The position numbers were made by a program, and so were the translations under genes. A stretch of DNA of 64,000 nucleotides, taken from G963676655 sp963676655 (GTDB taxonomy: Bacteria > Verrucomicrobiota > Lentisphaeria > Victivallales > Victivallaceae). A model generated the notes under the pieces. That model did not search any database, was not told where the DNA came from, and saw only the letters and a list, made by a program, of their open reading frames with translations. How positions within the stretch are numbered: the first letter of the stretch is position 1; every line of letters starts with the position of its first letter. The DNA is taken from NCBI GenBank assembly GCA_963676655.2, contig CAXXKX010000003.1:5394001-5458000 (forward strand), written 5' to 3'. Below are positions 43,905 to 52,238 of the stretch, piece by piece.

Positions 43905-44909
43905 ATGTCTTTCAAATTAAGCTGCTGGGATCACGCCCGCTACGTTAAAAACCATTCAGCGCCTTACGATGAGATGGTACGTGAAGCCGCTCATAAAAAA
44001 GCTATGGGTATTCAAACAGTTATTGCCTATATGCATGAAGTTAAGAAGTTTGATGATTACTGCAGGGCCGCCGAAGAAGTCGGCATGTCCGTGCAAAGCT
44101 GGATTACGCCGGAAACGTGGATCAGCAATCCGGTGTATCGCCAGTTGCCCGAAGAAAAATGGGCTGAGATGGAAAGGCGTTTCGGGATTCGTCTGGCCAA
44201 ACCATGCCTGAATCATCCGCATAATCGCGAGTCGTTTATAAAAAACGCCACGGAACTGATAGCGCAATACGGGCGGCGGATATCCGCAGTCCACCTTGAC
44301 GCGATACGTTTTGAGAATGCCATATTATCGGGAGAGTTCCCCTGCGAATGCGAGGCGTGCCGGGCTCTGAGAAAACGTTTTTTCGGCCATGAAACTTTAA
44401 GTCCGGAAGAACTGCGTGAGCCGGCGGTCATATACAAAGAACTGGATATAAAAAACACCTCGGTGACGTCGATAGTCAGGCGGTTACGGGAAATAACCGG
44501 GAAGGAAAATTTGCAATTAACGATGGCGGCACGGGCAAATTATTTAAATCAACCGGATATTACGGATTCTCCGGTCTGGGGCTTGGGGCCCGCGTTGATA
44601 GAAGGTCAGGATTGGGTTAAATGGTGCGACGAAGGATTGGTTGATGAAATATATTCGATGAACTATCACCTGAACGAAAAATTCTTTACGGATATTCTGA
44701 ATGACCATGTGCGGCTTTTGAAAGATACCGACGTTGTTTTTTATCCCGGTATCGGTGTTTTGAGTTCCATGGGAAAAAATTCTCCTCAACAGATTGAGAA
44801 ATATATTATCAAAATAAAAGAGGCCGGATTGGGCGGGTGTGTTTTTTTTATCAAAGATGATGTGTTTGAAGTCGAATATGAGTCTGTTCTAAAGGCTGCT
44901 GCGCGCTAA
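43905..44909 (+). CDS. GHL10-like/TIM-barrel hydrolase-like protein
   Basis: A 334-residue cytoplasmic protein (no signal peptide). The sequence reads as a glycosyl-hydrolase-like barrel: FDDYCRAAEEVGMSVQSWITPE, ISAVHLDAIRFENAI, VDEIYSMNYHL, VFYPGIGVLSS and a closing GLGGCVFFI, with a Cys-rich CECEACRALRKRF segment. These match the bacterial GHL families that resemble GH10/GH13-like barrels. AGGA lies about 11 bases before the ATG. Isolated by terminators on both sides, it is a single-gene unit next to the amidohydrolase/DegT cluster. Confidence 0.7.
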   Translation: MSFKLSCWDHARYVKNHSAPYDEMVREAAHKKAMGIQTVIAYMHEVKKFDDYCRAAEEVGMSVQSWITPETWISNPVYRQLPEEKWAEMERRFGIRLAKPCLNHPHNRESFIKNATELIAQYGRRISAVHLDAIRFENAILSGEFPCECEACRALRKRFFGHETLSPEELREPAVIYKELDIKNTSVTSIVRRLREITGKENLQLTMAARANYLNQPDITDSPVWGLGPALIEGQDWVKWCDEGLVDEIYSMNYHLNEKFFTDILNDHVRLLKDTDVVFYPGIGVLSSMGKNSPQQIEKYIIKIKEAGLGGCVFFIKDDVFEVEYESVLKAAAR

Positions 44910-45332
44910 ATTCTAGAAGACGTCTGATGTAAAAAACTGTCTGCTAGGTGATTCGAGGAAAGAAGCGGCGTAAACAAGTTTTTTACTCCGCTTTTTTATT
45001 TTGAGATATTCTTTCTCAAACGGGATATCAATTATCATGACGTGTTGAAGCGATATTGTTGTGATGACGTGATTATTTTCAGGCAAAATCTCTTACTCTA
45101 GCCAACAGCGGCAGCATTCATTCCTGTTTTATCCATGCCTTTTATGATAATCCGGTATCCCATGGACATGAATTATATCGGCATGAAAACTGGCGGGTGG
45201 CATAAGGCTGGCGTCCAGAGCAAACCACGACCCGGTACTGTTAATCGCGACTTATATGAGGCGGCGGCAGGGGGGAGTCTCTGTCTGAGCGAACCAGATT
45301 GTGATTCATTCAGTTTATTGTGCATGAATATT
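44910..45332. other. Gene-free region with terminator, between convergent genes
   Basis: A 423-base stretch. Its first 90 bases hold the terminator at 44961-45000. The GC content rises around 45120-45290, and an 84-codon frame runs there and into the AraC gene antisense, but it has no ribosome site, no recognisable homologue and no coding-like pattern; it may be a decayed gene or nothing. Confidence 0.5.
44961..45000 (+). terminator. Rho-independent terminator after the GHL10-like gene
   Basis: AGCGGcGTAAA pairs with TTTACtCCGCT across a short loop, followed by a T-rich tail. It is about 50 bases after the stop of the preceding gene. Confidence 0.75.
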
Positions 45333-46238
45333 TTACTTGTAACGATATTGCAGAGGCGTTTTACTGCAACGCTTTTTAAATACGCGTGAGAAATACACGG
45401 GGTCTTTAAATCCGGTTAATTCGGCAATATCCTTACAGCTCAATCCCGTACTAATTAGCAATGATTTTGCCGCTTCAATACGGCAGCGAATTGCATATTC
45501 AACCGGAGAGCATCCATACTGACTTTTAAAAATACGGCAAAAGTAACTAGGCTCCATACAACATTTCCGACTCAATTCCTCGAGATTCAGTTGACGATTT
45601 AAGTTATTTTCAATAAAGTCCTTGATTTTCAAGAGGCGCATGTTATGCTTTTCTTTCACCTCATTCTTGCCAAGCCACATCAAAAACTCCGTCACAGTCA
45701 GAAATACTCGCAGAAATGCCGTTGCAACATATACCTCTCCGTTCTCTCCTCTCATTTCCAGAGCCCTATAGCAGGATTCAAACAGACCGAATAATTGTTC
45801 AGCCTTCCATTCCGGCAGTTCAAGCGGCATCGGTAGAACAGGTAAGGGATGGCCGAATTGTTGTGACAGCAATTCATGATAGGGGATTTTTAGAGCCGCT
45901 CCGCTGCGGTTGAGAAATGAAAACGTTAATTCTGAGATAACCAGTTCTCCTCCAGCCACCGGACCAAAATCATGCGGCTGTCCCGGTGAAGTCAAAACCA
46001 ATGTGTTCACACGGCATGGCTTTGGTTGGCCATCCAACAAAAATTCGCCTTCGCCTTGACGAAATAGAGTCACATGATAGACATTATGAACATGTTCCCG
46101 TTGCGGGATTGAACTTTTAGTGATCTTGTGGTCGGCAAGGTTCATGTGGAGAAGTTTAAACTCATAAAATTCTCCATTACTGTGAACTCCGAGGATTCGG
46201 CATGGCGATGGTTCATGATTGGAATCAATGTAAAGCAT
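45333..46238 (-). CDS. AraC family transcriptional regulator
   Basis: A 301-residue regulator. The N-terminal 180 residues form a cupin-like sensor (HVTLFRQGEGEFLLDGQP, NTLVLTSPGQPHDF). The C-terminal pair of helix-turn-helix motifs is clear: LEELSRKCCMEPSYFCRIFKSQYGCSPVEYAI and CKDIAELTGFKDPVYFSRVFKKRCSKTPLQYR. It is divergent from the 4Fe-4S reductase gene at 46375, with overlapping promoter elements between them, so it very likely controls that gene. Confidence 0.92.
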   Translation of the reverse strand: MLYIDSNHEPSPCRILGVHSNGEFYEFKLLHMNLADHKITKSSIPQREHVHNVYHVTLFRQGEGEFLLDGQPKPCRVNTLVLTSPGQPHDFGPVAGGELVISELTFSFLNRSGAALKIPYHELLSQQFGHPLPVLPMPLELPEWKAEQLFGLFESCYRALEMRGENGEVYVATAFLRVFLTVTEFLMWLGKNEVKEKHNMRLLKIKDFIENNLNRQLNLEELSRKCCMEPSYFCRIFKSQYGCSPVEYAIRCRIEAAKSLLISTGLSCKDIAELTGFKDPVYFSRVFKKRCSKTPLQYRYK

Positions 46239-46255
46239 TTGTCAAGATAGTTATA

Positions 46256-46304
46256 TTTATAGTCAATTTTATCTATTGTCAAGGTTCTTTTTGTATAATA
46301 TAAT
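46256..46304. promoter_or_regulatory. Divergent promoters of araC-type regulator and 4Fe-4S reductase with overlapping -35 boxes
   Basis: Plus strand: TTGTCA (46276-46281), 17-base spacer, TATAAT (46299-46304), leading to the gene at 46375. Minus strand: TTGACA (plus 46277-46282), 15-base spacer, TATAAA (plus 46256-46261), leading to the AraC-type gene. The two -35 boxes overlap, so only one RNA polymerase can bind at a time. Confidence 0.55.
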
Positions 46305-46374
46305 ACTATTTAGATCTAATTCAAATATCGGATAAAGTGATCTGAGAGTAAAAGTTAAGACAGGAGATTGTTTT

Positions 46375-47439
46375 ATGTTGGACAGCAAATCAGTGAAGGA
46401 GTTTGCCTTGAAATGTGGAGCCGATTTGGTCGGAATCGGTGCGATGGAACGTTTCGAGGGAGCCCCTGAGCAGTGGGATCCGCGTTTGATCTTTCCAGAG
46501 GCTAAGTCTATTATCGGACTAGGATTTCGAATCCATCGCGGCTTGTTGCGCGGCTATGAGGAAGGAACTTATTTTGGGGCGTATCCTTCGATGGGCTATG
46601 CCAATATTAATGATGTTTGGGGGCCTACTGTGTTACGTTTGCTAGGGTCATTCATTGAAGATGCAGGTCATGAGGCGGTTATTTTTAATAATTCCGCGAT
46701 TCGCTACGGTTATCAGGCGGGACGTCCAGTCGCTCCTGGGCGTCCCCGCCCTGACGTATTTATTCACTTTCGCATAGCCGGAGTGATCTGCGGTATGGGG
46801 GAAATCGGTTTTAGTAATATTTTTTTGACCCCGGAATTTGGTCCAAGGCAGCGCCTGATGTTCATTATTACCGATGCTGAATTAGAGCCGGACCCGATTT
46901 TTCCTGGTGGCCTCTGTGATCGCTGCATGCTGTGTGTCAAGGAGTGTCCAGGTGGGGCCATCAGCAATGATCAAATTGACGAATACACTGTTGCCGGCCG
47001 GAAATATTCCAAGTCAAAACTAGACACATTCCGTTGTTCGGCTATTTTTCAGTCCAGTTCTCCGGAATATAATCCTTTCGGTACGGTGGAAACAGACCAG
47101 GTTTCTCGAGAAATCATTGAGCAGGGAGATCAGGCCATGGCTCGTAAAACCCAAGCGGGATTTTTTTCTAAGGGTGTGAAAGAAGATGGTAAGCAATATT
47201 GGGATGGCGGTTCCATTCACGACTGGTTTGCCGAAAAAATCGGTTTTGTCCGGGCCGGAGTGAAAAATTTCAATCATCCCGGAGCAATTTGTGGTGGACG
47301 CGGCTGCATAATGGCTTGTATGCGCCATTTGGAGAGTCAGGGGAAGTTGAAGAATAAGTTTGCATTGCCGTTTCGAATTCGTCCGCCATGGCGGCTTTCT
47401 CCTCCGGATTCTGGAAATAGAAAGATCTCCACCAGATAA
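46375..47439 (+). CDS. QueG/reductive dehalogenase-like 4Fe-4S protein
   Basis: A 354-residue soluble iron-sulfur protein. The first half resembles the epoxyqueuosine-reductase/cobalamin-binding family (KCGADLVGIG, EAKSIIGLGFRI, GVICGMGEIGFSNIFLTPEFGPRQRL). The cluster motif CDRCMLCVKECPGG supplies Cys181, 184, 187 and 191; a second Cys cluster lies near residues 304-315 (CGGRGCIMAC). Unlike true QueG it lacks the usual HEAT-like C-terminal repeat; substrate unknown. It is divergent from an AraC-type regulator, an arrangement more typical of a catabolic enzyme than of tRNA modification. Confidence 0.78.
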   Translation: MLDSKSVKEFALKCGADLVGIGAMERFEGAPEQWDPRLIFPEAKSIIGLGFRIHRGLLRGYEEGTYFGAYPSMGYANINDVWGPTVLRLLGSFIEDAGHEAVIFNNSAIRYGYQAGRPVAPGRPRPDVFIHFRIAGVICGMGEIGFSNIFLTPEFGPRQRLMFIITDAELEPDPIFPGGLCDRCMLCVKECPGGAISNDQIDEYTVAGRKYSKSKLDTFRCSAIFQSSSPEYNPFGTVETDQVSREIIEQGDQAMARKTQAGFFSKGVKEDGKQYWDGGSIHDWFAEKIGFVRAGVKNFNHPGAICGGRGCIMACMRHLESQGKLKNKFALPFRIRPPWRLSPPDSGNRKISTR

Positions 47440-47506
47440 TAAATATTATTTGCCGGAGGTATCATCCTCGCGCTTTCGGCAAATGCTCTATATTATTTAT
47501 TATATT

Positions 47507-48772
47507 TTAGCGTTTTTTCTTGCGGGGAGTTGGTTGTTTCGGTTTGCTTTCGGGCTTGCTGGATGCTTTGGCTTTGGGTTTGGTTTCAGTTTTCGGGGCT
47601 TTGGCTATTGAGCTTTTGCCGCCGCGGACCAGCCGGACATAATTAAAGACCCGCATTACCTCTCCCTGGGGACCGCGTTTTCCGGCAAAACTGTTCTTTT
47701 TACCGTTTTTAGGTTCGTTGAGTATGGCCCCAACGCCGTTGGCGTTAATCAGGTCAGAACTGCCGCCGGTGCGCAAATAACCCAATGCGCGGCCGAATGC
47801 AATGTAGACCGCATTCACCCCCCCCTGCTGATTCTGGAGCGTCGTGCTGGTCCAGTAATATGGAAAGTCTTCCTGATCAAGTTCGTTTTTGATCGGAGTC
47901 GATGTGAATGCCGGATCAATTGCGGCTGATTTTGTCTTATCGGGCGAGCGGTCATAGTCGACAATACTTTGCAGTTCTTTAGCGTTGGGCAGACGCCAGT
48001 CGCTGTGTCCGCCGATTTTGCTTTCTTTTGCATAAACCAAAGCATTCTGCCAGGTCATAGGTTTGCGGGAGTCGCGGGTACTCCACATCAAGCCGGTCGC
48101 CAGGTCCGAGATGGTCCCGTTGTCGTTATCCGAAAAGGTGTTCTCCCCGTAGCTTTCATTACCGCGAACGTATATGACGTTGAACTTTCTTTTGGCGTTT
48201 TTCTTGCCTATCGGGTAGGCCCGGACGGTTCCGTCGGCAAAATTAACCGCGTAAACAGCTTTGCCGCCATCAATGTTGGAAGGGCATTTTGTTCTGGTCA
48301 CATACAGTACGTCAGAATTATCTTTCGGGCTGCCGTAGTTGAACTTGAAATAATTGGTATCAATAAAAGGGACTCCGCCTTTCGGATTGGTTTGAGAGAC
48401 CGCGATACCGTTGAAATTCATCAGAGAACAAAGTTCTTTGACACTGGGAAGTCGCCAGTCTTTATAGCCGCCGCGGTTGTAATCCCTGGCATCGGCCATG
48501 GCTTCCAGAAAAGTCTTTTTACCGACTGGTTTCTGCGGCCACACCAAGCCCGTAACCTGGTCGGTCACCATGCCGCCGCCGCTTTCATATTTGGGCTGGT
48601 TGCCAATGAACTGGGCATCCTGTCCGTAGAATTGGTTGCCCCGGTCTGAGGTGTTTGTTGCCTTGACATTGTCAAAACAGCGTTTCTGGGCGGTGTCCAC
48701 GATCGGGTATGTTTCTTGTGAAAACGCTGAAACAGTGAACAGAGCAGTAGTGAAAATAATTAGTGTTTTCAT
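47507..48772 (-). CDS. Exported DUF1566 (Lcl C-terminal-like) protein with two domains
   Basis: A 421-residue protein with a signal peptide (residues 1-18). Two similar domains follow: TGLVWPQKPVGKKTFLEAMADARDYNRGGYKDWRLPSVKELCSL and TGLMWSTRDSRKPMTWQNALVYAKESKIGGHSDWRLPNAKELQSI, the YxDWRLP-x-x-KEL signature of DUF1566. Both end in a beta-rich, Asn/Gly-rich part. The C-terminus is Lys/Pro-rich. Proteins of this family occur at the surface and may bind sugars. It stands alone with its own 5' region. Confidence 0.88.
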   Translation of the reverse strand: MKTLIIFTTALFTVSAFSQETYPIVDTAQKRCFDNVKATNTSDRGNQFYGQDAQFIGNQPKYESGGGMVTDQVTGLVWPQKPVGKKTFLEAMADARDYNRGGYKDWRLPSVKELCSLMNFNGIAVSQTNPKGGVPFIDTNYFKFNYGSPKDNSDVLYVTRTKCPSNIDGGKAVYAVNFADGTVRAYPIGKKNAKRKFNVIYVRGNESYGENTFSDNDNGTISDLATGLMWSTRDSRKPMTWQNALVYAKESKIGGHSDWRLPNAKELQSIVDYDRSPDKTKSAAIDPAFTSTPIKNELDQEDFPYYWTSTTLQNQQGGVNAVYIAFGRALGYLRTGGSSDLINANGVGAILNEPKNGKKNSFAGKRGPQGEVMRVFNYVRLVRGGKSSIAKAPKTETKPKAKASSKPESKPKQPTPRKKKR

Positions 48773-48912
48773 TTGAAACCCTCATTCCTTAAATTGATTA
48801 CGGCTATTGCGTCATTAACATTTTTTATTAAATGGTGTTAATATACAAAATACACCCTATTTAAAAAAATCTTACATTAAAAAAGAAAAATATGAGTTTT
48901 TTGCATTATTAC

Positions 48913-48942
48913 AAAAAAAACGCCGGTCGATTGACCGGCGTT
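48913..48942 (-). terminator. Rho-independent terminator for the pseudopilin pair (minus strand)
   Basis: On the minus strand AACGCCGGTC, four-base loop AATC, GACCGGCGTT is followed by a run of eight T. It lies about 35 bases after the stop of the pseudopilin gene that ends at 48977. Confidence 0.85.
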
Positions 48943-48976
48943 ACAGTAGGCTGAATAACCTGAGATTCATTGCAGT

Positions 48977-49672
48977 TTACCGCATATTAGGCGTACAGTT
49001 CTGCGGAGTGTGAATATTTTTAAAGATGATTCCCCGGTTATCGCCCCTGACCCAGGATTTTACGGGAACAGCATCGATGTGGCCGTCCATAAAAAGCATA
49101 TTGTTGGCCCTGGAATTATTGTGAAATCCCTTTATCGTATATGTAGTCCATAAGGAACGGTCTCCTGCATTCCACATTTTGCGAAAACTGTTATTGATGT
49201 TGTGGTTTTCCAGAAACCAGGTTGTATCGCTTGGCTGCGGCACTTTGCCTATTCTGACAGACGCACCGCTCAATACCGAAGCCGGTCCCCATTCTTTCCG
49301 GTTGGTCGGAGATTGCCGGCAATTCCAGATATGACCTAGATTCAATGAATAGCTGATCGGCTGATCATTACTGCCGCGTTTTACATTATCCTGAGGACAG
49401 TGAAACGAGTTTATAGTTAAAGAAGCATCCTCATGCATCAAAACCCGGGGCCATCCTCTAATCTTTCCTGAAAGGTGCGGAACGGTATAATCGTTATTGT
49501 TATCGACATAAAGAAATGCGGCCTGGCTGATGCTTTTCAACTTGTCGGTACAGCTGACGCTTTTGCCGTTTCTCTGCCCATAGGCAAGCATGGGCAGAAG
49601 CATTCCGGCGGCAATTGCGGTAATTGCTATGACTGTAATAAGTTCTATTAATGTGAATATTTGTTTTTTCAT
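48977..49672 (-). CDS. Prepilin-type N-terminal methylation domain protein (PVC pseudopilin)
   Basis: A 231-residue pseudopilin. Leader and helix: KKQIFTLIELITVIAITAIAAGMLL with Glu at +5. The C-terminal HNNSRANNMLFMDGHIDAV is an H-x9-DG-type motif. It lies 74 bases downstream of a similar gene; the two proteins align through WxxTYxxxxFHxxxxASNMLFMDGHV, so they are recent tandem duplicates. It ends just before a strong terminator. Confidence 0.9.
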   Translation of the reverse strand: MKKQIFTLIELITVIAITAIAAGMLLPMLAYGQRNGKSVSCTDKLKSISQAAFLYVDNNNDYTVPHLSGKIRGWPRVLMHEDASLTINSFHCPQDNVKRGSNDQPISYSLNLGHIWNCRQSPTNRKEWGPASVLSGASVRIGKVPQPSDTTWFLENHNINNSFRKMWNAGDRSLWTTYTIKGFHNNSRANNMLFMDGHIDAVPVKSWVRGDNRGIIFKNIHTPQNCTPNMR

Positions 49673-49746
49673 TAAATATTTTTCCGTAAGGTTAAATTTT
49701 TTCTTTGATACAGGTAGAAAAATATTCTGAATAATACCCGTATTTA

Positions 49747-50460
49747 TTACGGAATATTACCACTGCATGTAATATGTTCTTTTTTGTGAATAATTCCTCT
49801 TGAATCGCCCACGACCCAGGTTCCGCTTTGAATGCTTTCCACGTGCCCGTCCATAAACAGCATATTGCTTGCTTTGCCGTCTCGGTGAAAGTAATTGAGG
49901 GAGTAAGTATGCCACGTTGTCCGGTCGCCGCTGTTCCACATATGATCCCATGAATTTGCCGGATCCCAGTTTTCCCGGAACCATGTGGTAGCGCTGGTTT
50001 GTGGAACCCGGTTGATGCGAATTGAGAAACCGAGCGTGGAGGTTGCCACGGTTACCGGTCCCCACTCTTTATGATTGGTTGCCGAATACCGGTAATTCCA
50101 TAAATGGCCAGAGTTCAAGGAGTAACTGATCGGACAGAGCGGGTAGGTTCTGGCTACTTTATCAGACGGACACTGAAGAAACGTGTTTTTCTTCGGTCTG
50201 GCTCTTTCGCCCTGGAGGATGTTCACCCAGCCTTTTACCGTACTGCTGCCATTATAATGGGGCAGGGTGAAATCATCGTTGTCATCAGTGTACATCAATA
50301 ATTTAGTCCCCATTTGTTTCAAGTTGTTAGTGCAGGATATCTGCTTTCCTTTTTCGCGGGCCTGATTCAGGGCCGGTAACAACATTGAGGCGAGGATCGC
50401 GATGATCGCGATCACAACCAGGAGTTCAATCAGGGTGAAAACTTTGTTCTGCGAGTTCAT
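49747..50460 (-). CDS. Prepilin-type N-terminal methylation domain protein (PVC pseudopilin)
   Basis: A 237-residue pseudopilin. It starts NKVFTLIELLVVIAIIAILASMLLPALNQAREKG and ends in FHRDGKASNMLFMDGHVESI, the same architecture as its neighbour. It should be inserted by the type IV pilus/type II secretion machinery. It lies 215 bases downstream of the ADP-ribosylglycohydrolase gene; that gap holds no gene. Confidence 0.9.
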   Translation of the reverse strand: MNSQNKVFTLIELLVVIAIIAILASMLLPALNQAREKGKQISCTNNLKQMGTKLLMYTDDNDDFTLPHYNGSSTVKGWVNILQGERARPKKNTFLQCPSDKVARTYPLCPISYSLNSGHLWNYRYSATNHKEWGPVTVATSTLGFSIRINRVPQTSATTWFRENWDPANSWDHMWNSGDRTTWHTYSLNYFHRDGKASNMLFMDGHVESIQSGTWVVGDSRGIIHKKEHITCSGNIP

Positions 50461-50675
50461 TCTACATCTCCTTTTTTACTTTCAAAACATTTGTCCATGG
50501 TTTTATTTCTTTAGTACTTCGCGGAAGTCATGATAATTGTCTTTATGATTTTTTTCTCACAGCGGGTTGAATTTCAAACCTCCTTCCAGCGATTTGCCGA
50601 TTTTGTTAACATATTTCAGGACGACATTATATTATCTTCTTTGCCTTATAACTATCAATATTGCGTTTACTCAAA

Positions 50676-52220
50676 TCATAGGCAGAGATCCGAGTTTACA
50701 ACGTGTGAACAGGATAAGCCTTTACGCGCCAGATAGCGCATATCGGCGTTGCCGCAGTGCAGTTGGATGTTGTCGTAATTGACGCTGCGATTCTGTTGAA
50801 AAGGCAGATGCACCACAATTGGATTTGACCGTCCGGCCAATATAAGCTTAACCGGCAGAAAAACATAAGGACCGGTAATTTTTCCCGGAATGATTTCCAG
50901 TTCAAGCGTACCGCTGCGGGACCATTCCTTTTTTGCCATGATAATACCGCCTGTTTCCGGCGCGGCCTTCCAGTCTTCCGGCATGTCCCAACTGCAAATC
51001 AACTGCGCCTCATTAATGCAGGAACGCTTCAGTTTCAGGAAAAGCCGTTTGGAAACCCCGGACTTAATATACGGGCCGTCTTCATAGTCAACCGAGAGAT
51101 TACCGTATGGAAGGTCGAAAATCAATTCATAAGGCGATTGCTGCCAGATTAATTGAGCGGAGATATCCGCCGGTTTTTTCAGGCGTTCCCCGGATATCCG
51201 GGTTTTACCGTTAAGGATCGGGAGCAGGTCAGGATTTAGACAACGTGCCTGTTTTGCCAATCTTATGACTCGATCCGTAAGCGCGGAAAGTGTCTTTGGA
51301 ACGTCCATGCCAAAGGTGCTGATCGCGCAAGTTACAATCGTTTCGCCAATCGGTTCGATCCAGTGTTCAGGAATTCCGCTGCGGCCGTTAATGATTCCAA
51401 GAATAGCCCCCGCGGTAGCCGCGGTACAGTCGGTGTCATCCCCGCAATTGACCGTCAGGCAGCAGCTTTTGCCGAAATCCCCTTCGCCGTAAAGCAAACC
51501 GATAATCAGGAAGCCCAGGTTCATTGGCGCTTGAAACCAGCCGGTTGCCGCGTTTGCCTTGACCACGGTTTGACGCGCGCCGCGAAAATCTGTTCCTTTG
51601 TCATATTGTTCACAGACCAGGCGGATCGATTGTGCGACCTGCGAATCCTGAGGAATTTTCGACAGGCCGATACGGATCAGCTCCCGTATATCCTTTTCAA
51701 TAAATGCCGCCGATTCAATGGCTACGGTGAACATCTCAGCATAAATACCCTCGCCGTAGTGGTCGGCGCAGGCATCCATCCAGGCAAAACGCAGTGCCTC
51801 GTCTGGATCTCCCGGGAACAGACAGGCCCATATCTCAGAACGAATCCAGGCTCCGTTACTGTTCTTCCAGGTTTCATTATTACAGGAACCGGAGAGTGGT
51901 GGATAAAGTCCGTTGGCGATATTGGCCTTGCAGACGCCATATTCATTCCAGGAGGCGGATATGTGATTCATCCAGTATTCTCCGAGCAAACGAGGAGTAA
52001 CTTCATAAATGCCGTTTTCCTCGATCGCCTGGAGCCAGACCAATTGCAGATCAAGGTCATCATTGGGAACGGGCGAACCGGATAATTCCTGAGTGTAAAA
52101 GTCTATCTCATTCATCTCCTGGATGCCCTCAACCGGCGCGCCCAGCGTTCCGCCGATATTCTTGCCGGTCCAGCATCCGGATACTTTGTCCCGGAATTCT
52201 TCGATATTCAGGTTTTCCAT
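50676..52220 (-). CDS. ADP-ribosylglycohydrolase family protein
   Basis: A 514-residue protein. The N-terminal 330 residues show the family core: GCWTGKNIGGTLGAPVEG, NDDLDLQLVWLQAI in place of the common S/T-D-D-T metal motif, and NCGDDTDCTAATAGAILGII, the second metal motif. The last 180 residues form a beta-rich domain (GPYVFLPVKLILAGRSN). Although the family is named for removal of ADP-ribose, many PVC members with this extra domain sit in sugar loci; glycoside hydrolysis is a fair alternative. AGGA lies 6 bases before the ATG; it is downstream of the DUF4838 gene by 18 bases and likely in the GntR operon. Confidence 0.88.
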   Translation of the reverse strand: MENLNIEEFRDKVSGCWTGKNIGGTLGAPVEGIQEMNEIDFYTQELSGSPVPNDDLDLQLVWLQAIEENGIYEVTPRLLGEYWMNHISASWNEYGVCKANIANGLYPPLSGSCNNETWKNSNGAWIRSEIWACLFPGDPDEALRFAWMDACADHYGEGIYAEMFTVAIESAAFIEKDIRELIRIGLSKIPQDSQVAQSIRLVCEQYDKGTDFRGARQTVVKANAATGWFQAPMNLGFLIIGLLYGEGDFGKSCCLTVNCGDDTDCTAATAGAILGIINGRSGIPEHWIEPIGETIVTCAISTFGMDVPKTLSALTDRVIRLAKQARCLNPDLLPILNGKTRISGERLKKPADISAQLIWQQSPYELIFDLPYGNLSVDYEDGPYIKSGVSKRLFLKLKRSCINEAQLICSWDMPEDWKAAPETGGIIMAKKEWSRSGTLELEIIPGKITGPYVFLPVKLILAGRSNPIVVHLPFQQNRSVNYDNIQLHCGNADMRYLARKGLSCSHVVNSDLCL

Positions 52221-52238
52221 ATTTTTCCTTTTAAAATA

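Noticed and set aside
45135..45389. 84-codon frame on the plus strand
   Set aside because: No ribosome site or recognisable family; its end overlaps the AraC gene antisense. Treated as non-coding or decayed DNA.
50676..52220. ADP-ribosylglycohydrolase as part of a toxin/antitoxin or defence system
   Set aside because: No ADP-ribosyltransferase toxin is adjacent; the operon and operator context point to sugar use.
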